Below, piece by piece: positions 33,826 to 43,870 of a stretch of 64,000 nt of DNA; position 1 is the first letter of the stretch, and each line of letters begins with the position of its first letter. The DNA is taken from contig CAMJML010000015.1 of the NCBI GenBank assembly GCA_946407015.1, positions 1-64,000 on the forward strand. The letters run 5' to 3'. Position numbers and translations under genes: made by a program. Below the pieces are notes generated by a model, which worked only from the letters and a program-made list of their open reading frames with translations, did no database searches and was not told where the DNA came from. The stretch is from an uncultured Selenomonadales bacterium. GTDB taxonomy: Bacteria > Bacillota > Negativicutes > DSM-1736 > Dendrosporobacteraceae.

Positions 33826-33866
33826 TGTCGATGGACTTGGTAATTTTCGCCAACTTGAATGGAAAT

Positions 33867-33914
33867 AAAGCCGACTAAGATGGGTCATTAAAACCACCCT
33901 AGCCGGCTTTTTCT
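33867..33914. terminator. Terminator between lysR and the SOS operon
   Basis: AAAGCCG-CTA-GGGT pairs with ACCC-TAG-CGGCTTT with small bulges, with TTTTTC on the plus strand and TTTATTT on the minus strand. It lies about 110 bases past the lysR stop. Confidence 0.7.
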
Positions 33915-33920
33915 TAAGCC

Positions 33921-33955
33921 CAGTCCCACCCGGATTTAAGGGCTGTGTTTTTTTA
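33921..33955. repeat. Dispersed repeat, copy 1
   Basis: Contains AAGGGCTGTGTTTTTTTA preceded by CAGTCCCACCCGGATTT. The core GGGCTGTGTTTTT recurs at 35721 and 38690, and in short form at 18051-18065. In all copies a CC-rich segment precedes the core. Confidence 0.55.
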
Positions 33956-34021
33956 GTTGAGATCTGATCTTTTTCAATCTGGGTAAGGTCGGATTCGTAT
34001 TTAGTAGAATACCATTTAACA

Positions 34022-34936
34022 TTAGCGTCCATTTTCCACACCCGCCTCTCCATCTCTCGTCAACAGTGTCACAAATTGCCGGGCAGCCGTTGATAATGGG
34101 ACATCGCGTAACACCACCAAACCAATTGACCGTTTTGGAATTGCTTCCTTGATCTTAACTTCGTACAGTTCCCCGTTTTGCATTTCCTCACTGATAAAAT
34201 CCTTTACCACACAGGAAATTCCTAGTCCGGTTTTGGCAAAATGAACCAACAAATCAATTGTCCCTAATTCAAACTCAGGCTGCAATATTAGGCCATTGGC
34301 GTTCCAGTATTTTTCCAGAAAAACGCGAGAATTGCCGCCCTTCTCCAATACCATAATCGGATATTTCGTTAACTCCTGTAAACTAATTTCACCCACACTC
34401 AAATGCTTGAATTTGGGACCGGCGACAAAGCAATCCTGGATCTGTTGGGTTTCCGTGATTTCGATAGCATCGTCCGGCTCGATCGGCAAATTTATAATAC
34501 CCAGGTCGATCTTACCTGCCTTAAGAAAATCAAGGATTTCGAACGTAGTTTGATTGGTTACGTGTATTTGTATCTGCGGATGGCATTCGTTAAACTGGCC
34601 AAGATAAGACAGTAAATAATATTTACTCAGCGTATCTCCTGCACCAATGCGAATCTGTCCGGTCATTAGGTCCAGCATCTCCTGAAATTTATGTTCGGCA
34701 GTCTGTATGAGCTGATACCCCTGTTCAATATATCGAAAAAATATCTCCCCTTCAGCAGTCAGCGAAACACCTCTAGACGTCCGAAAAAACAATTGTCCGC
34801 CAAGCTTTTGCTCTAATAGTTTAATTGATTGACTAACGGCAGGCTGCGAGGTAAATAACTCTTTTGCCGCTTTAGAGATGCTTCCTGCCTTGGCAGTCAT
34901 GTAAAAGATACGGTAAAGCTCCAAATTTATATTCAT
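34022..34936 (-). CDS. LysR-family transcriptional regulator
   Basis: A 304-residue regulator. The N-terminal winged helix-turn-helix is at residues 1-60 (YRIFYMTAKAGSISKAAKEL, then TSQPAVSQSIKLLEQKLGGQLF). The effector domain runs from about 88 to the end with the usual GxIRIGAG and LGIINLP pieces. It is divergent from the small DMT transporter at 35057, and the 120-base region between them contains a 10-bp inverted repeat. It likely activates that gene and represses itself; the co-inducer is unknown. The C-terminal codons overlap no neighbouring gene. Confidence 0.92.
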   Translation of the reverse strand: MNINLELYRIFYMTAKAGSISKAAKELFTSQPAVSQSIKLLEQKLGGQLFFRTSRGVSLTAEGEIFFRYIEQGYQLIQTAEHKFQEMLDLMTGQIRIGAGDTLSKYYLLSYLGQFNECHPQIQIHVTNQTTFEILDFLKAGKIDLGIINLPIEPDDAIEITETQQIQDCFVAGPKFKHLSVGEISLQELTKYPIMVLEKGGNSRVFLEKYWNANGLILQPEFELGTIDLLVHFAKTGLGISCVVKDFISEEMQNGELYEVKIKEAIPKRSIGLVVLRDVPLSTAARQFVTLLTRDGEAGVENGR

Positions 34937-34960
34937 ATAACCACACCTTATATCTAGCTA

Positions 34961-34993
34961 TATTTAATATCGATTTTTCTTATATATTAAATA
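34961..34993. promoter_or_regulatory. Probable LysR operator
   Basis: TATTTAATAT (34961-34970) and its inverse ATATTAAATA (34984-34993) lie 13 bases apart in the lysR/DMT intergenic region. The half-sites contain the T-N11-A pattern expected of LysR sites. Confidence 0.55.
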
Positions 34994-35056
34994 TGATTAT
35001 AATAAAAGCGTAACAAACTTACAAGATCACTTAACTATAAAAATGAGGTGTGAGTC

Positions 35057-35509
35057 ATGAACTTTATGTATTATTTATTAGCATTTTTATCAGGAACAGC
35101 CATTAGCACACAAGCAGCGATTAATGGGAAATTATTAGCAAGTCTTGCCAGTCCGCTTTTAACATCCACTGTCAGCTTTGCCGTCGGTACAGTCGGCCTA
35201 TTTGCCACTTATTTGATTGCGGTAAAATTAGGATTACAGAATTCACCCTCACTTCATCACGTCATGCAAACAACTTGGTGGATGTGGACCGGAGGTTTAC
35301 TAGGCGCTTTCTACATTCTTACAACGGTTGTTGCTTCTCCTAAAATCGGGTTCGCTAATTTATTCAGTCTTATGATAACGGGGCAAATTCTCTTTGCCCT
35401 CATCATTGATCATTTTGGTATTTTCGGGACAGCGCACACCGTAAGTACGGCTAAAGTACTGGGCGTAACTTTTTTAATTTTGGGCGTATATACAATACAG
35501 ACACACTAA
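35057..35509 (+). CDS. Small DMT-type transporter (DUF606/YdcZ family)
   Basis: A 150-residue inner-membrane protein with about five helices, the usual size of the DUF606 (YdcZ) family in the drug/metabolite transporter superfamily. AISTQAAINGKLLASLASPL, WMWTGGLLGAFYILTTVV and ASPKIGFANLFSLMITGQI are typical. The substrate is unknown. GAGGTG lies nine bases before the ATG. It is transcribed away from lysR, with which it probably forms a regulatory pair, and ends in a hairpin terminator. Confidence 0.88.
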   Translation: MNFMYYLLAFLSGTAISTQAAINGKLLASLASPLLTSTVSFAVGTVGLFATYLIAVKLGLQNSPSLHHVMQTTWWMWTGGLLGAFYILTTVVASPKIGFANLFSLMITGQILFALIIDHFGIFGTAHTVSTAKVLGVTFLILGVYTIQTH

Positions 35510-35620
35510 ACCTAGGCTTCTCACCTTCCTGATTAAGCCGACTCCTATAGGTAGCTCGCGAAGGTATCATTTAAAATTGTCGTTATTTGATTTATTCTAA
35601 ACTTTATCCTTTTTAACAAC

Positions 35621-35655
35621 AAAACATCAGACCCAAAGCCTGATGTTTTCTTCCT
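35621..35655 (+). terminator. Terminator of the DMT gene
   Basis: AAAACATCAG (35621-35630) pairs with CTGATGTTTT (35640-35649), followed by CTTCCTTT. It lies about 110 bases past the stop codon. Confidence 0.75.
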
Positions 35656-35675
35656 TTAGTCTGCGGAAACGTATT

Positions 35676-35765
35676 CCACATTTCCCCACAGCCCTTAATC
35701 CCAGGTCCTGATTGGCTTTAGGGGCTGTGTTTTTCTTTTTAGCCAAACGCAACACTCCACGTCTA
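35676..35765. repeat. Dispersed repeat copy 2 with a duplicated rlmD 3' end
   Basis: CACAGCCCTTAATCC and GGCTTTAGGGGCTGTG form an imperfect hairpin. The following AGCCAAACGCAACACTCCACGT (22 bases split here as AGCCAAACGC and AACACTCCACGT) is identical to the 3' end of the rlmD gene at 38709-38730. On the minus strand it encodes VECCVWLK like RlmD, so this is a remnant of a second copy. Confidence 0.65.
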
Positions 35766-37066
<1,301 letters not shown>

Positions 37067-37321
37067 ATGATTTTCAATATAAATAAGGCAAAGCTAAAAC
37101 AATAATCACTGAATATTGTTATTTATGGAATTTGAGAGCGGTTATAAGAGTTTTTACCACTGTAATTATAGGTGTTATGCATGCCCTTTTATAATAGTAT
37201 TAGTAAATTTTGAATTGTCTCTTCATTTCTCCAGACATGATTAAAAGGTTGGTTTCGTTGTTTCTCTACCGCTCTCATTTAGTACCTTATGTAATTCATA
37301 AAATTTTGATTGTTATTCTAA

Positions 37322-37390
37322 TAAGTCTAAAAACATAAGCATATGGATTTTCGCCTTGAAAAAATCCATATGCTTATGTTTTTAGACTTA
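37322..37390. terminator. 30-bp perfect hairpin between convergent genes
   Basis: 37322-37351 and 37361-37390 are exact inverse complements with a 9-base loop. The right arm ends exactly at the stop codon of the minus-strand sfsA fusion gene. A and T tracts inside the stem allow termination in both directions. Confidence 0.88.
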
Positions 37391-38536
37391 CTCTTTATTT
37401 TCCCGCGTCATCTCCAATTCCAGACGGTCCATGCGGAAGTATTGCAACAAATTGATAAATTGGGGTAAATAAAGCGGGTCTTCCTGCATACCAAACAGAT
37501 GACTTGTGCAAGAACAATCGGAACAGCCGAAACCAGGAATTTGCCAATCAGCAATCACGCTTATAGCTCCGGCCAGTTCATGTTCCAAATCCGCTGTAGT
37601 ACGTATTGCAATAGCCTCGTGAGGATCGCAAAAAGTCCGTAAGTAATCAATATGCCAATGAAACCGCTTCCGTTTCCGCCAATGTCGTTCCAGCCGTTTA
37701 CTTAGGCTGTTTTTTGCCGAACCAACATAAAGATAGTAGCCCTGTTTAAATACCATATTGCCTTTGCTGCCGATGGCGATGGTCTGTTCTTCCGGCAGCC
37801 GGACTATAAAAATGTAACAGCCGCTGTCGTTCAGTTCGCGGCCAATCAAATTCCAGGGAATAGTGACCGGCTGTACTCTGTCAGGCATGGAAAAGTCCTG
37901 CCTCCATTGGAGTGCTACAGCCATAAACTGAACCCTATCACGTAGGCGGAAAAAGGTTTTGCTAAATTCCAGATCCGTATGATAGTCAGGCAGAAAGTAT
38001 TCAGCCCGTTGCCACTGAATAAGAAATAGCACGCCCGCCCGGTATCCCTGGTCGGAAAGGCGGGCCAGTTCCTCCATATGTTTTCGGCCTCGTTCCGTAA
38101 CGGCATCCGGAAACATAGCCACCCGCTTACCAAACAATGTACAAGATTTGATTTCCAGGATAAAACGCTCCTCCCCCCGGCCCAACAGAAGGTCGAAGCG
38201 ACTATGTCCAAAAGGCACTTCCCGCTTCAACACCTGCCAGCCTACAAGCTGTGGAATTTGCTGCCGGGCAATCAGTATTTCGGCAACCCTATTACTATAG
38301 TGGGTATCCAGCATTACCGGCACCCCGTCCCGCTCAATACCAATGACCTTAAGCTCGGTCTTCCTGGCTTTTCCGGTGACTGGCACCAGATAGATCAAGG
38401 TGTCTGGAAACAGCAGCTCCCACATTCTGCCGGGATTTGGCAAATGGGCAAGCTTTTCCTCACCATCAACCTCACATAATATAACAAACCGGTTCAGCCT
38501 GCTACGAAAGTGAGCTTCTTTAATTTCAGAGTACAC
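37388..38536 (-). CDS. sfsA: SfsA-like nuclease fused to a DUF123 (GIY-YIG) domain
   Basis: A 382-residue two-domain protein. Residues 1 to about 225 are SfsA (RSRLNRFVILCEVDGEEKLAH, LPNPGRMWELL, SRFDLLLG, FILEIKSCTLF, FPDAVTERGRKHMEEL), a PD-(D/E)XK-type nucleic-acid-binding fold. Residues about 235-365 are DUF123 (GYYLYVGSAKNSLSKRLERH and HWHIDYLR), a GIY-YIG-like nuclease domain usually found alone in archaea and some bacteria. The join is in one frame without a linker of low complexity. A DNA or RNA nuclease role is inferred. GTG is the likely start with AAGGAA upstream; the stop lies in the hairpin. Confidence 0.88.
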   Translation of the reverse strand: MYSEIKEAHFRSRLNRFVILCEVDGEEKLAHLPNPGRMWELLFPDTLIYLVPVTGKARKTELKVIGIERDGVPVMLDTHYSNRVAEILIARQQIPQLVGWQVLKREVPFGHSRFDLLLGRGEERFILEIKSCTLFGKRVAMFPDAVTERGRKHMEELARLSDQGYRAGVLFLIQWQRAEYFLPDYHTDLEFSKTFFRLRDRVQFMAVALQWRQDFSMPDRVQPVTIPWNLIGRELNDSGCYIFIVRLPEEQTIAIGSKGNMVFKQGYYLYVGSAKNSLSKRLERHWRKRKRFHWHIDYLRTFCDPHEAIAIRTTADLEHELAGAISVIADWQIPGFGCSDCSCTSHLFGMQEDPLYLPQFINLLQYFRMDRLELEMTRENKE

Positions 38537-38671
38537 CTAAATTCCTTCCCTTCCAACCATGGTTATTGGTCTGGTCGCACTTTCCATTGACCTAAGACAA
38601 CTGATTCATAAATTCCCAAATATTTTCAAATTAAAGGTGTTTACTAATCAGTCTAGATAAAACCGTGAACC

Positions 38672-38730
38672 GAGACCCGACTGGCTTCAAGGGCTGTGTT
38701 TTCTTTTCAGCCAAACGCAACACTCCACGT
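38672..38730. repeat. Dispersed repeat copy 3, at the rlmD stop codon
   Basis: GACTGGCTTCAAGGGCTGTG plus the following TTTTCTTTTCAGCC overlaps the last codons of rlmD and extends 15 bases past it. The same order of elements occurs at 35701-35762, which is how the duplication was noticed. Confidence 0.6.
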
Positions 38731-40072
38731 GAAACGTCTGAGGAAACATATCAACCGGCTGAATTTCAACGGTTTTATACCCGTACTCAGCTAAAATCGC
38801 TAAATCCCTGGCCAGTGAGGCCGGGTTGCAGGATACATAGACAATTCGCTCCGGATGCATGTTGACAAAGGTTTCAAGGACGACCCGTTCACAACCCGCC
38901 CGTGGCGGATCGACTACGATGACCTCTGGCCTTAGGCCTTTTTCATACAGGTCCGGCATGACTTGGACGGCATCACCGACAATAAACTCCGCGTTTTTCA
39001 CCCCGTTGCGTGCGGCATTGCGGTTCGCATCCTCAATGGCCGGTTCCACAATTTCGATCCCAAAGACGTTCTTAGCCTTCTGGGCTAGAAACAAGGTGAT
39101 GGTACCGGTACCGCAATAAGCGTCAATCACAGTTTCCTGGCCGGTAAGACCGGCATATACAACGGCTTGGTCATATAAGACTTTAGCCTGCAGCGTATTG
39201 ACCTGAAAAAACGAGCGAGCCGATATGTGAAATTGAAACGCGCCCAGAGCATCGGTAATGGTATCTTTTCCCCATAAGGTAATGGTGCGGTTTCCCATAA
39301 TGACATTGGTATTTTTAGGATTCACGTTCTGGATGATGCTAACCAGTCCGGGAATCTGATTCCTCAGTCGTGAAATAACCTCCTGTTTATGCGGCAGAGA
39401 GTCAGTCGCAGTGACAAGTACAACCATAACCTCGCCACTGGCTGTTCCCACCCGGCCTAGGACGTGCCGTACTACACCCTGGCCAGTTTTTTCATCATAA
39501 GTACTGATATTGAGTTCGGTTAAAGTGACCCGAACCTGCTGGGCAATCACATTGTTTGAATCATGCTGAATGTAACAATGCTCGGTATCGACGATAGCGT
39601 GGGTGCCTTGCTCATAACAGCCAATAGCAATTTCCTGATTGACCATTCCGACCGGGAATTGCATTTTATTGCGGTAATACCAGGGGTTTTCGGCCCCAAT
39701 TGTCGGTTTGATTACGGCATCGGTAATCTTGCCAATCCGGGTAACTGCATCCACGACCTGCTGACGCTTGGCAATCAATTGTGCCTCATAGCTCATATGC
39801 TGCAATTGGCAGCCGCCACAGCGATGGTAAAGGGAGCAAACCGGCTCTATACGTTCAGGGGATGGCTTGATAACACTGATCAGCCGTCCCCGGGCATACG
39901 TTTTCTTCACTTCATGAATTTTAGCTTTAACCTGTTCTCCCGGCAGAGCATAGGGTATGAAAACAGTAAAGTCTTGATACCGTCCTACCCCTTCCCCGCT
40001 ATGCCCCAGGCTTACGATATTGATTAGTACATTCTCACCTTTTTTAATCGGAATTTCTCGAATCACAAACAT
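38687..40072 (-). CDS. rlmD: 23S rRNA (uracil-C5)-methyltransferase, RlmD/RumA type
   Basis: A 461-residue RNA methyltransferase. The N-terminal TRAM domain covers about 1-65, followed by a [4Fe-4S] motif (CSLYHRCGGCQLQH) and a SAM-binding Rossmann domain (VIDAYCGTGTITLFLA). Then come VDPPRAGCERVVLE and the catalytic-Cys block YVSCNPASLARDL. It transfers a methyl group from SAM to C5 of a 23S uridine (U1939, or U747/U1939 as in RlmCD of Firmicutes). The target cannot be fixed from sequence. AAAGGTG lies before the ATG. Its 3' end is partly duplicated near 35.7 kb. Confidence 0.93.
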   Translation of the reverse strand: MFVIREIPIKKGENVLINIVSLGHSGEGVGRYQDFTVFIPYALPGEQVKAKIHEVKKTYARGRLISVIKPSPERIEPVCSLYHRCGGCQLQHMSYEAQLIAKRQQVVDAVTRIGKITDAVIKPTIGAENPWYYRNKMQFPVGMVNQEIAIGCYEQGTHAIVDTEHCYIQHDSNNVIAQQVRVTLTELNISTYDEKTGQGVVRHVLGRVGTASGEVMVVLVTATDSLPHKQEVISRLRNQIPGLVSIIQNVNPKNTNVIMGNRTITLWGKDTITDALGAFQFHISARSFFQVNTLQAKVLYDQAVVYAGLTGQETVIDAYCGTGTITLFLAQKAKNVFGIEIVEPAIEDANRNAARNGVKNAEFIVGDAVQVMPDLYEKGLRPEVIVVDPPRAGCERVVLETFVNMHPERIVYVSCNPASLARDLAILAEYGYKTVEIQPVDMFPQTFHVECCVWLKRKHSP

Positions 40073-40139
40073 TGCACCTTTCTCTTACTGCTCAGTATTG
40101 GGTCAAACTTTCAAGATTATGCGCCTAAAAACCGACCAA

Positions 40140-40163
40140 GGCAGTGGACATAAATCCACTGCC
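40140..40163 (-). terminator. Hairpin after the Lon-like gene
   Basis: GGCAGTGGA (40140-40148) pairs with TCCACTGCC (40155-40163); on the minus strand a five-T run follows eight bases later. It is a weak intrinsic terminator at best. Confidence 0.5.
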
Positions 40164-40190
40164 GGACATCTTGTTATTTTATCAAATGAA

Positions 40191-42626
40191 TCACGCTTCG
40201 GTCAATTTGCTTTTTGATTCACTCTCAGCGCTTTTACCTAATTTCAATAACGTATCGGTATATTCGGACAGCTTTTTATTCACCAGCTGATGGATGGTTC
40301 CTTCCGGGTAGCTGCCGTCGTTTTGTATAGTCCCGGCAGGTACTCCAGTCAAAATTTCTATACCTTCATCAATGGTCTTAACCGGATAAATATGGAACTG
40401 CCCTGCCCGGACGGCTTCCACCACTTCTTCATCCAGCGTTAACTCATCAATATTTTGGTAGGGAATCATAACTCCTTGCTCACCGGTCAGACCTTTGGCT
40501 TTGCACACTGAAAAGAAGCCTTCGATTTTTTGCGTAGCCCCGCCAATCGGCTGCACTTCACCTTTTTGATTGACTGACCCGGTAACAGCGATATATTGCT
40601 TAATCGGTACCTCAGCCAGGCTGGACAAGATGGCATACAACTCGGTGCTGGAGGCGCTATCCCCATCCACGCCTTCATAGGTCTGCTCAAACGTTAAGCT
40701 GGCAGTTAAGGTTAAGGGCCGTTCCTGGGCATATTTTTGCCCCAAGTAGCCGCTTAAAATCAGGACACCCTTGGTATGGCTGGTCCCGCTCATCTTGGTT
40801 TCGCGTTCGATATTGACGACTCCGCTTTTGCCTAAATAAGTATTGGCTGTGATCCGTGACGGCTTGCCAAACATATATTCACCCACCGCCATAACAGCCA
40901 GACCATTGACTTGCCCCACTTTTTTGTCTTCCGTATCAATGAGGAATTTCCCTTCGACAAACATTTCCTGAAGCCGCTCTTCATACTTATTCGAGCGGTA
41001 ACGCTTTTCCTCAATCGCTTTATTGATATGTTTAACTTCAATAATCGAACCGCTCTCGGTCGTAGCCCAGGCATCAGCCTCGCACAACAGCTCGACAATC
41101 TCGTTAAAACGGGTAGTCAGTTTCTTTTGGCTGCCGGCCAGGCGACAGGAATACTCCACCACTTTGGCTACGGCCGCACTGTCGAAATGCTTCAGTTGCT
41201 CTCGTTGGACGGTTGAACTGATAAAGGCAGCCAGCTTTTTAATATTGTCCGGGTTATTCTCCATATGCACATCAAAATCAGCGTGCACTTTAAAGAGTTT
41301 GCGGAAATCTTCATCATGATTAAACATCAAATAATAAATCATCGGATTGCCGATCAGAATGACTTTGACGTTAAGCGGGATGGTTTCCGGCTTAAGTGAA
41401 GCCATCGCCAGCATACCATATTGCTCGCCTAAGTTTTCAATGAATAATTTACGGGTTTTCAGCACCCGCTTCAACGCTTCCCAGGCTCCCATATTCGATA
41501 AAACGTCGCGGGCGTTTAAAATCAAATAACCGCCATTGGCTTTATGAAGTGCCCCTGGTTTTATCATGCTATAGTCGGTTGAGACAACGCCCATACGGTT
41601 TTCATATTCAACCCGCCCTAACAGATTATAATAGGTTGGATTGATCTCGACAATGACCGGCGCGCCTTCACACTCCCGGTTATCGACCAGTAAATTCACC
41701 GTGTATTTATTCTTAACAGTATCCTGTACATTGCGTTTAAACATCATCAATGGATTACTTTCTTCATCCAACTGGGCCGGCTTAAAATCATTAATATTTT
41801 TTACAACATCCTGCTGGACTGCCTCCAAATGATCGACAACATCCTGATATTGCGCATACTTTTCCTTTAATTCATCAATAAAATGCCCGGCTGCAAATAA
41901 GCCGATTTTGCGGTCCAGATCTTTGACTTCCTCGCGCACTTCCCGCTCCAAGTGCTGCATGCGGCGCAATATCTCAGTAGCTTTTTCATGAACCGAACGT
42001 AATTTTTGTTCAATACTCTCCCGCTCTTCTTTCTCCATCTTTTGATATTCTTCCGGAGTGAGCGGCTTGCCGTCATGAATGGGAACACCGGCAAAACCGG
42101 TAGTCGACCACTGCGGCAATATTCCCATCTCTTCAGCATAACGATTGAATTCTTCCAGAATGATGGCCCGTTTATCCTGAAAGTTTTTAACCAGCCTGGT
42201 TTTAGCCTGCTCATAGTCATCACTGCTAAAAACCTTTGGAATATCGGTCTTCAATGCTTCGACCAATTCCTGCATATCCTGCCGTAAAATACTGCCAATC
42301 CCGGCAGGCAAAGCCAATGCAATCGGCTGGCCGGGGTTCTCAAAGTTATTGACATAACACCAATCGTTAGGAACACTTTCCTTTTTCGCCACTTTGCTGA
42401 CAGCCGCTTTGGCATAGGTTATTTTCCCTGTCCCGACCAGACCGGACATAAAGATATTATAGCCTTGATTTTTAGCAAACAAGCCAAACTCAACGGCTTT
42501 TACAGCCCTTTCCTGACCGATCATTTCTTCCAGCGGTGGAACGGCGGCAGTACTTTCAAAACCAAGTAAACTTGCATCACAGTTAAAGCGCAGTTTCTCA
42601 ACTGGAAGTTCCTTACCATTGGTCAT
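40191..42626 (-). CDS. Lon-like ATP-dependent protease (LonC/YcbZ type)
   Basis: An 811-residue protease. The AAA+ part has a nucleotide loop MSGLVGTGKITYAKA, where Ile replaces the usual Ser/Thr after the Lys, and ANGGYLILNARDVL as Walker B. A long coiled-coil insertion lies at about 170-290. The C-terminal Lon-type protease domain has VDGDSASSTELYA with the catalytic Ser and GGATQKIEGFF with the catalytic Lys. This architecture is that of Lon-related proteases without a LAN domain. ATG 42626 is preferred since AAGGGG lies nine bases upstream; the ATG at 42647 would put that site in the coding part. Substrates are unknown. Confidence 0.88.
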   Translation of the reverse strand: MTNGKELPVEKLRFNCDASLLGFESTAAVPPLEEMIGQERAVKAVEFGLFAKNQGYNIFMSGLVGTGKITYAKAAVSKVAKKESVPNDWCYVNNFENPGQPIALALPAGIGSILRQDMQELVEALKTDIPKVFSSDDYEQAKTRLVKNFQDKRAIILEEFNRYAEEMGILPQWSTTGFAGVPIHDGKPLTPEEYQKMEKEERESIEQKLRSVHEKATEILRRMQHLEREVREEVKDLDRKIGLFAAGHFIDELKEKYAQYQDVVDHLEAVQQDVVKNINDFKPAQLDEESNPLMMFKRNVQDTVKNKYTVNLLVDNRECEGAPVIVEINPTYYNLLGRVEYENRMGVVSTDYSMIKPGALHKANGGYLILNARDVLSNMGAWEALKRVLKTRKLFIENLGEQYGMLAMASLKPETIPLNVKVILIGNPMIYYLMFNHDEDFRKLFKVHADFDVHMENNPDNIKKLAAFISSTVQREQLKHFDSAAVAKVVEYSCRLAGSQKKLTTRFNEIVELLCEADAWATTESGSIIEVKHINKAIEEKRYRSNKYEERLQEMFVEGKFLIDTEDKKVGQVNGLAVMAVGEYMFGKPSRITANTYLGKSGVVNIERETKMSGTSHTKGVLILSGYLGQKYAQERPLTLTASLTFEQTYEGVDGDSASSTELYAILSSLAEVPIKQYIAVTGSVNQKGEVQPIGGATQKIEGFFSVCKAKGLTGEQGVMIPYQNIDELTLDEEVVEAVRAGQFHIYPVKTIDEGIEILTGVPAGTIQNDGSYPEGTIHQLVNKKLSEYTDTLLKLGKSAESESKSKLTEA

Positions 42627-42714
42627 GAAATCAATCCCCTTTACCATTTGATCAACATGATTTGTTTGTGGTTAAAATTTCCATTATCATTCGACAAATC
42701 CAGTGTCAAATCCT

Positions 42715-42969
42715 CTATTCCAGGCCGCTATCCCAATGAATATCCTGGCTGCCGCAGCGAATACAGGTATCAAAGAACGCCTCTGGCTGATCGACTGCCT
42801 GCCGGATAGAGGCTTTGCTGGCACCAAGACTGTTGATACTGACAATCTTATTTTGATTGTTAAACTGACCAATCACACCGGATATGAGACCATTGGTAGT
42901 AGGAGCTGAAGGAGGAACCTGGCTTGAACCAAAACTATAAGAGTTTCCACATTCTCTGCATGTCGGCAT
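42715..42969 (-). CDS. Small zinc-ribbon protein, unknown
   Basis: An 84-residue protein with two CxxC knuckles (CRECG at residues 4-8 and CIRCG at about 69-73) separated by a low-complexity Ser/Asn-rich middle. The four cysteines could bind one zinc. AAGGAG lies ten bases before the ATG. It is a single gene between the CPBP protease and Lon-like genes on the same strand, with no recognised family. Confidence 0.7.
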   Translation of the reverse strand: MPTCRECGNSYSFGSSQVPPSAPTTNGLISGVIGQFNNQNKIVSINSLGASKASIRQAVDQPEAFFDTCIRCGSQDIHWDSGLE

Positions 42970-43034
42970 GATTCATCATCTCCTTAAAATGTTATTGAGT
43001 GATATAAAGTCGAATTCCAGATGGCTAAGTGAGC

Positions 43035-43715
43035 CTAAAGCCATGATACCCCGAAAAAAATCATGAGCACCTTCGAGGTATTAATAAAGGAATGAGCCAC
43101 AATCGAACTCACCAACGATCCAGTCCAGTAATAAAGTAAAGCCAGTCCAACCCCGATGACAATAATTTCCGCTAACCAGTAAGCGTTAAAATGCATGAGC
43201 GCAAAGATTGCCGCACTCAATAGAGCACCGCCAGCCAATCCCCAGCGCTCCTTGAGTGGCAGGAAAGTAAAAAAACGGTACAACACCTCTTCGGCAATCG
43301 GTGCCGCTAGGCCAGCCAAGAACAAAGGGACTGCCAATTGCGGTAAGGTTGCTGCATCCTGCACCTGGACGACTAACGGATGCTGGCTTGGCGTCAACAA
43401 TAAAACCGTCGTGTAAATACGCTCACTATATAAACTAACCCCCAGCAACACAATCCCTGCCAGCAGCCCTTTCGCAGCATTGCGCCCAAAATGTCGAAAT
43501 GACAGGCCAAGCCCGTCCAGATTTTGCTGGTATTTTCGCACAGTAATCCAAACTAATGCGAGGACGACCAGCCGGTCTGTTAGCTCAATCACAAACGAGG
43601 TGGCGTTAAATAGCAGCGGATATAACAGCCGGACCAATAATAATCCGATGATTAATCTTAAAACATGGACCGACAGCACTTCTTTAAGATTCCAAGGCAC
43701 TTTTTGCTTTAACAT
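43035..43715 (-). CDS. CPBP (CAAX/Abi-type) intramembrane metalloprotease
   Basis: A 226-residue, about seven-helix membrane protein of the CPBP family. The catalytic motifs are visible: AEEVLYRFFTF (EExxxR), then FALMHFNAYW and VAHSFINTSK with the His and Asn ligands. Prokaryotic members process small peptides or act in bacteriocin immunity, but many have unknown substrates. No bacteriocin gene is adjacent. ATG 43715 follows GAGGTGG by about eight bases; the GTG nine bases upstream overlaps that site. It stands upstream of the gatB terminators. Confidence 0.88.
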   Translation of the reverse strand: MLKQKVPWNLKEVLSVHVLRLIIGLLLVRLLYPLLFNATSFVIELTDRLVVLALVWITVRKYQQNLDGLGLSFRHFGRNAAKGLLAGIVLLGVSLYSERIYTTVLLLTPSQHPLVVQVQDAATLPQLAVPLFLAGLAAPIAEEVLYRFFTFLPLKERWGLAGGALLSAAIFALMHFNAYWLAEIIVIGVGLALLYYWTGSLVSSIVAHSFINTSKVLMIFFGVSWL

Positions 43716-43773
43716 AACAGCCACCTCTTTGTCATATCAATAGCATTATGTGCGTGGATTTGCTGTTTCATAC

Positions 43774-43806
43774 AAAAAATAGGGTACGAAAACATTCGCA
43801 CCCTAT
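43774..43806 (-). terminator. Terminator downstream of gatB
   Basis: On the minus strand ATAGGGTgCGAA pairs with TTCGtACCCTAT and is followed by TTTTTT. It lies about 65 bases past the gatB stop, behind a second weaker hairpin. Confidence 0.85.
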
Positions 43807-43847
43807 CGGTAATAAAAGGAATATCATTTTTTGATTGTTTCGCTGCA

Positions 43848-43866
43848 AAAAAAGCTAGGCTTTTTT
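43848..43866 (-). terminator. Small A/T-flanked hairpin after gatB
   Basis: AAAAAAGC pairs with GCTTTTTT around TAG, five bases past the gatB stop codon. It probably acts with the stronger terminator at 43774-43806. Confidence 0.6.
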
Positions 43867-43870
43867 AGCT

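Noticed and set aside
33793-34053. Minus-strand frame of 86 codons over the terminator after lysR
   Set aside because: It crosses a terminator hairpin, a dispersed repeat and the SOS promoter, and overlaps the lysR 3' end; no homology.
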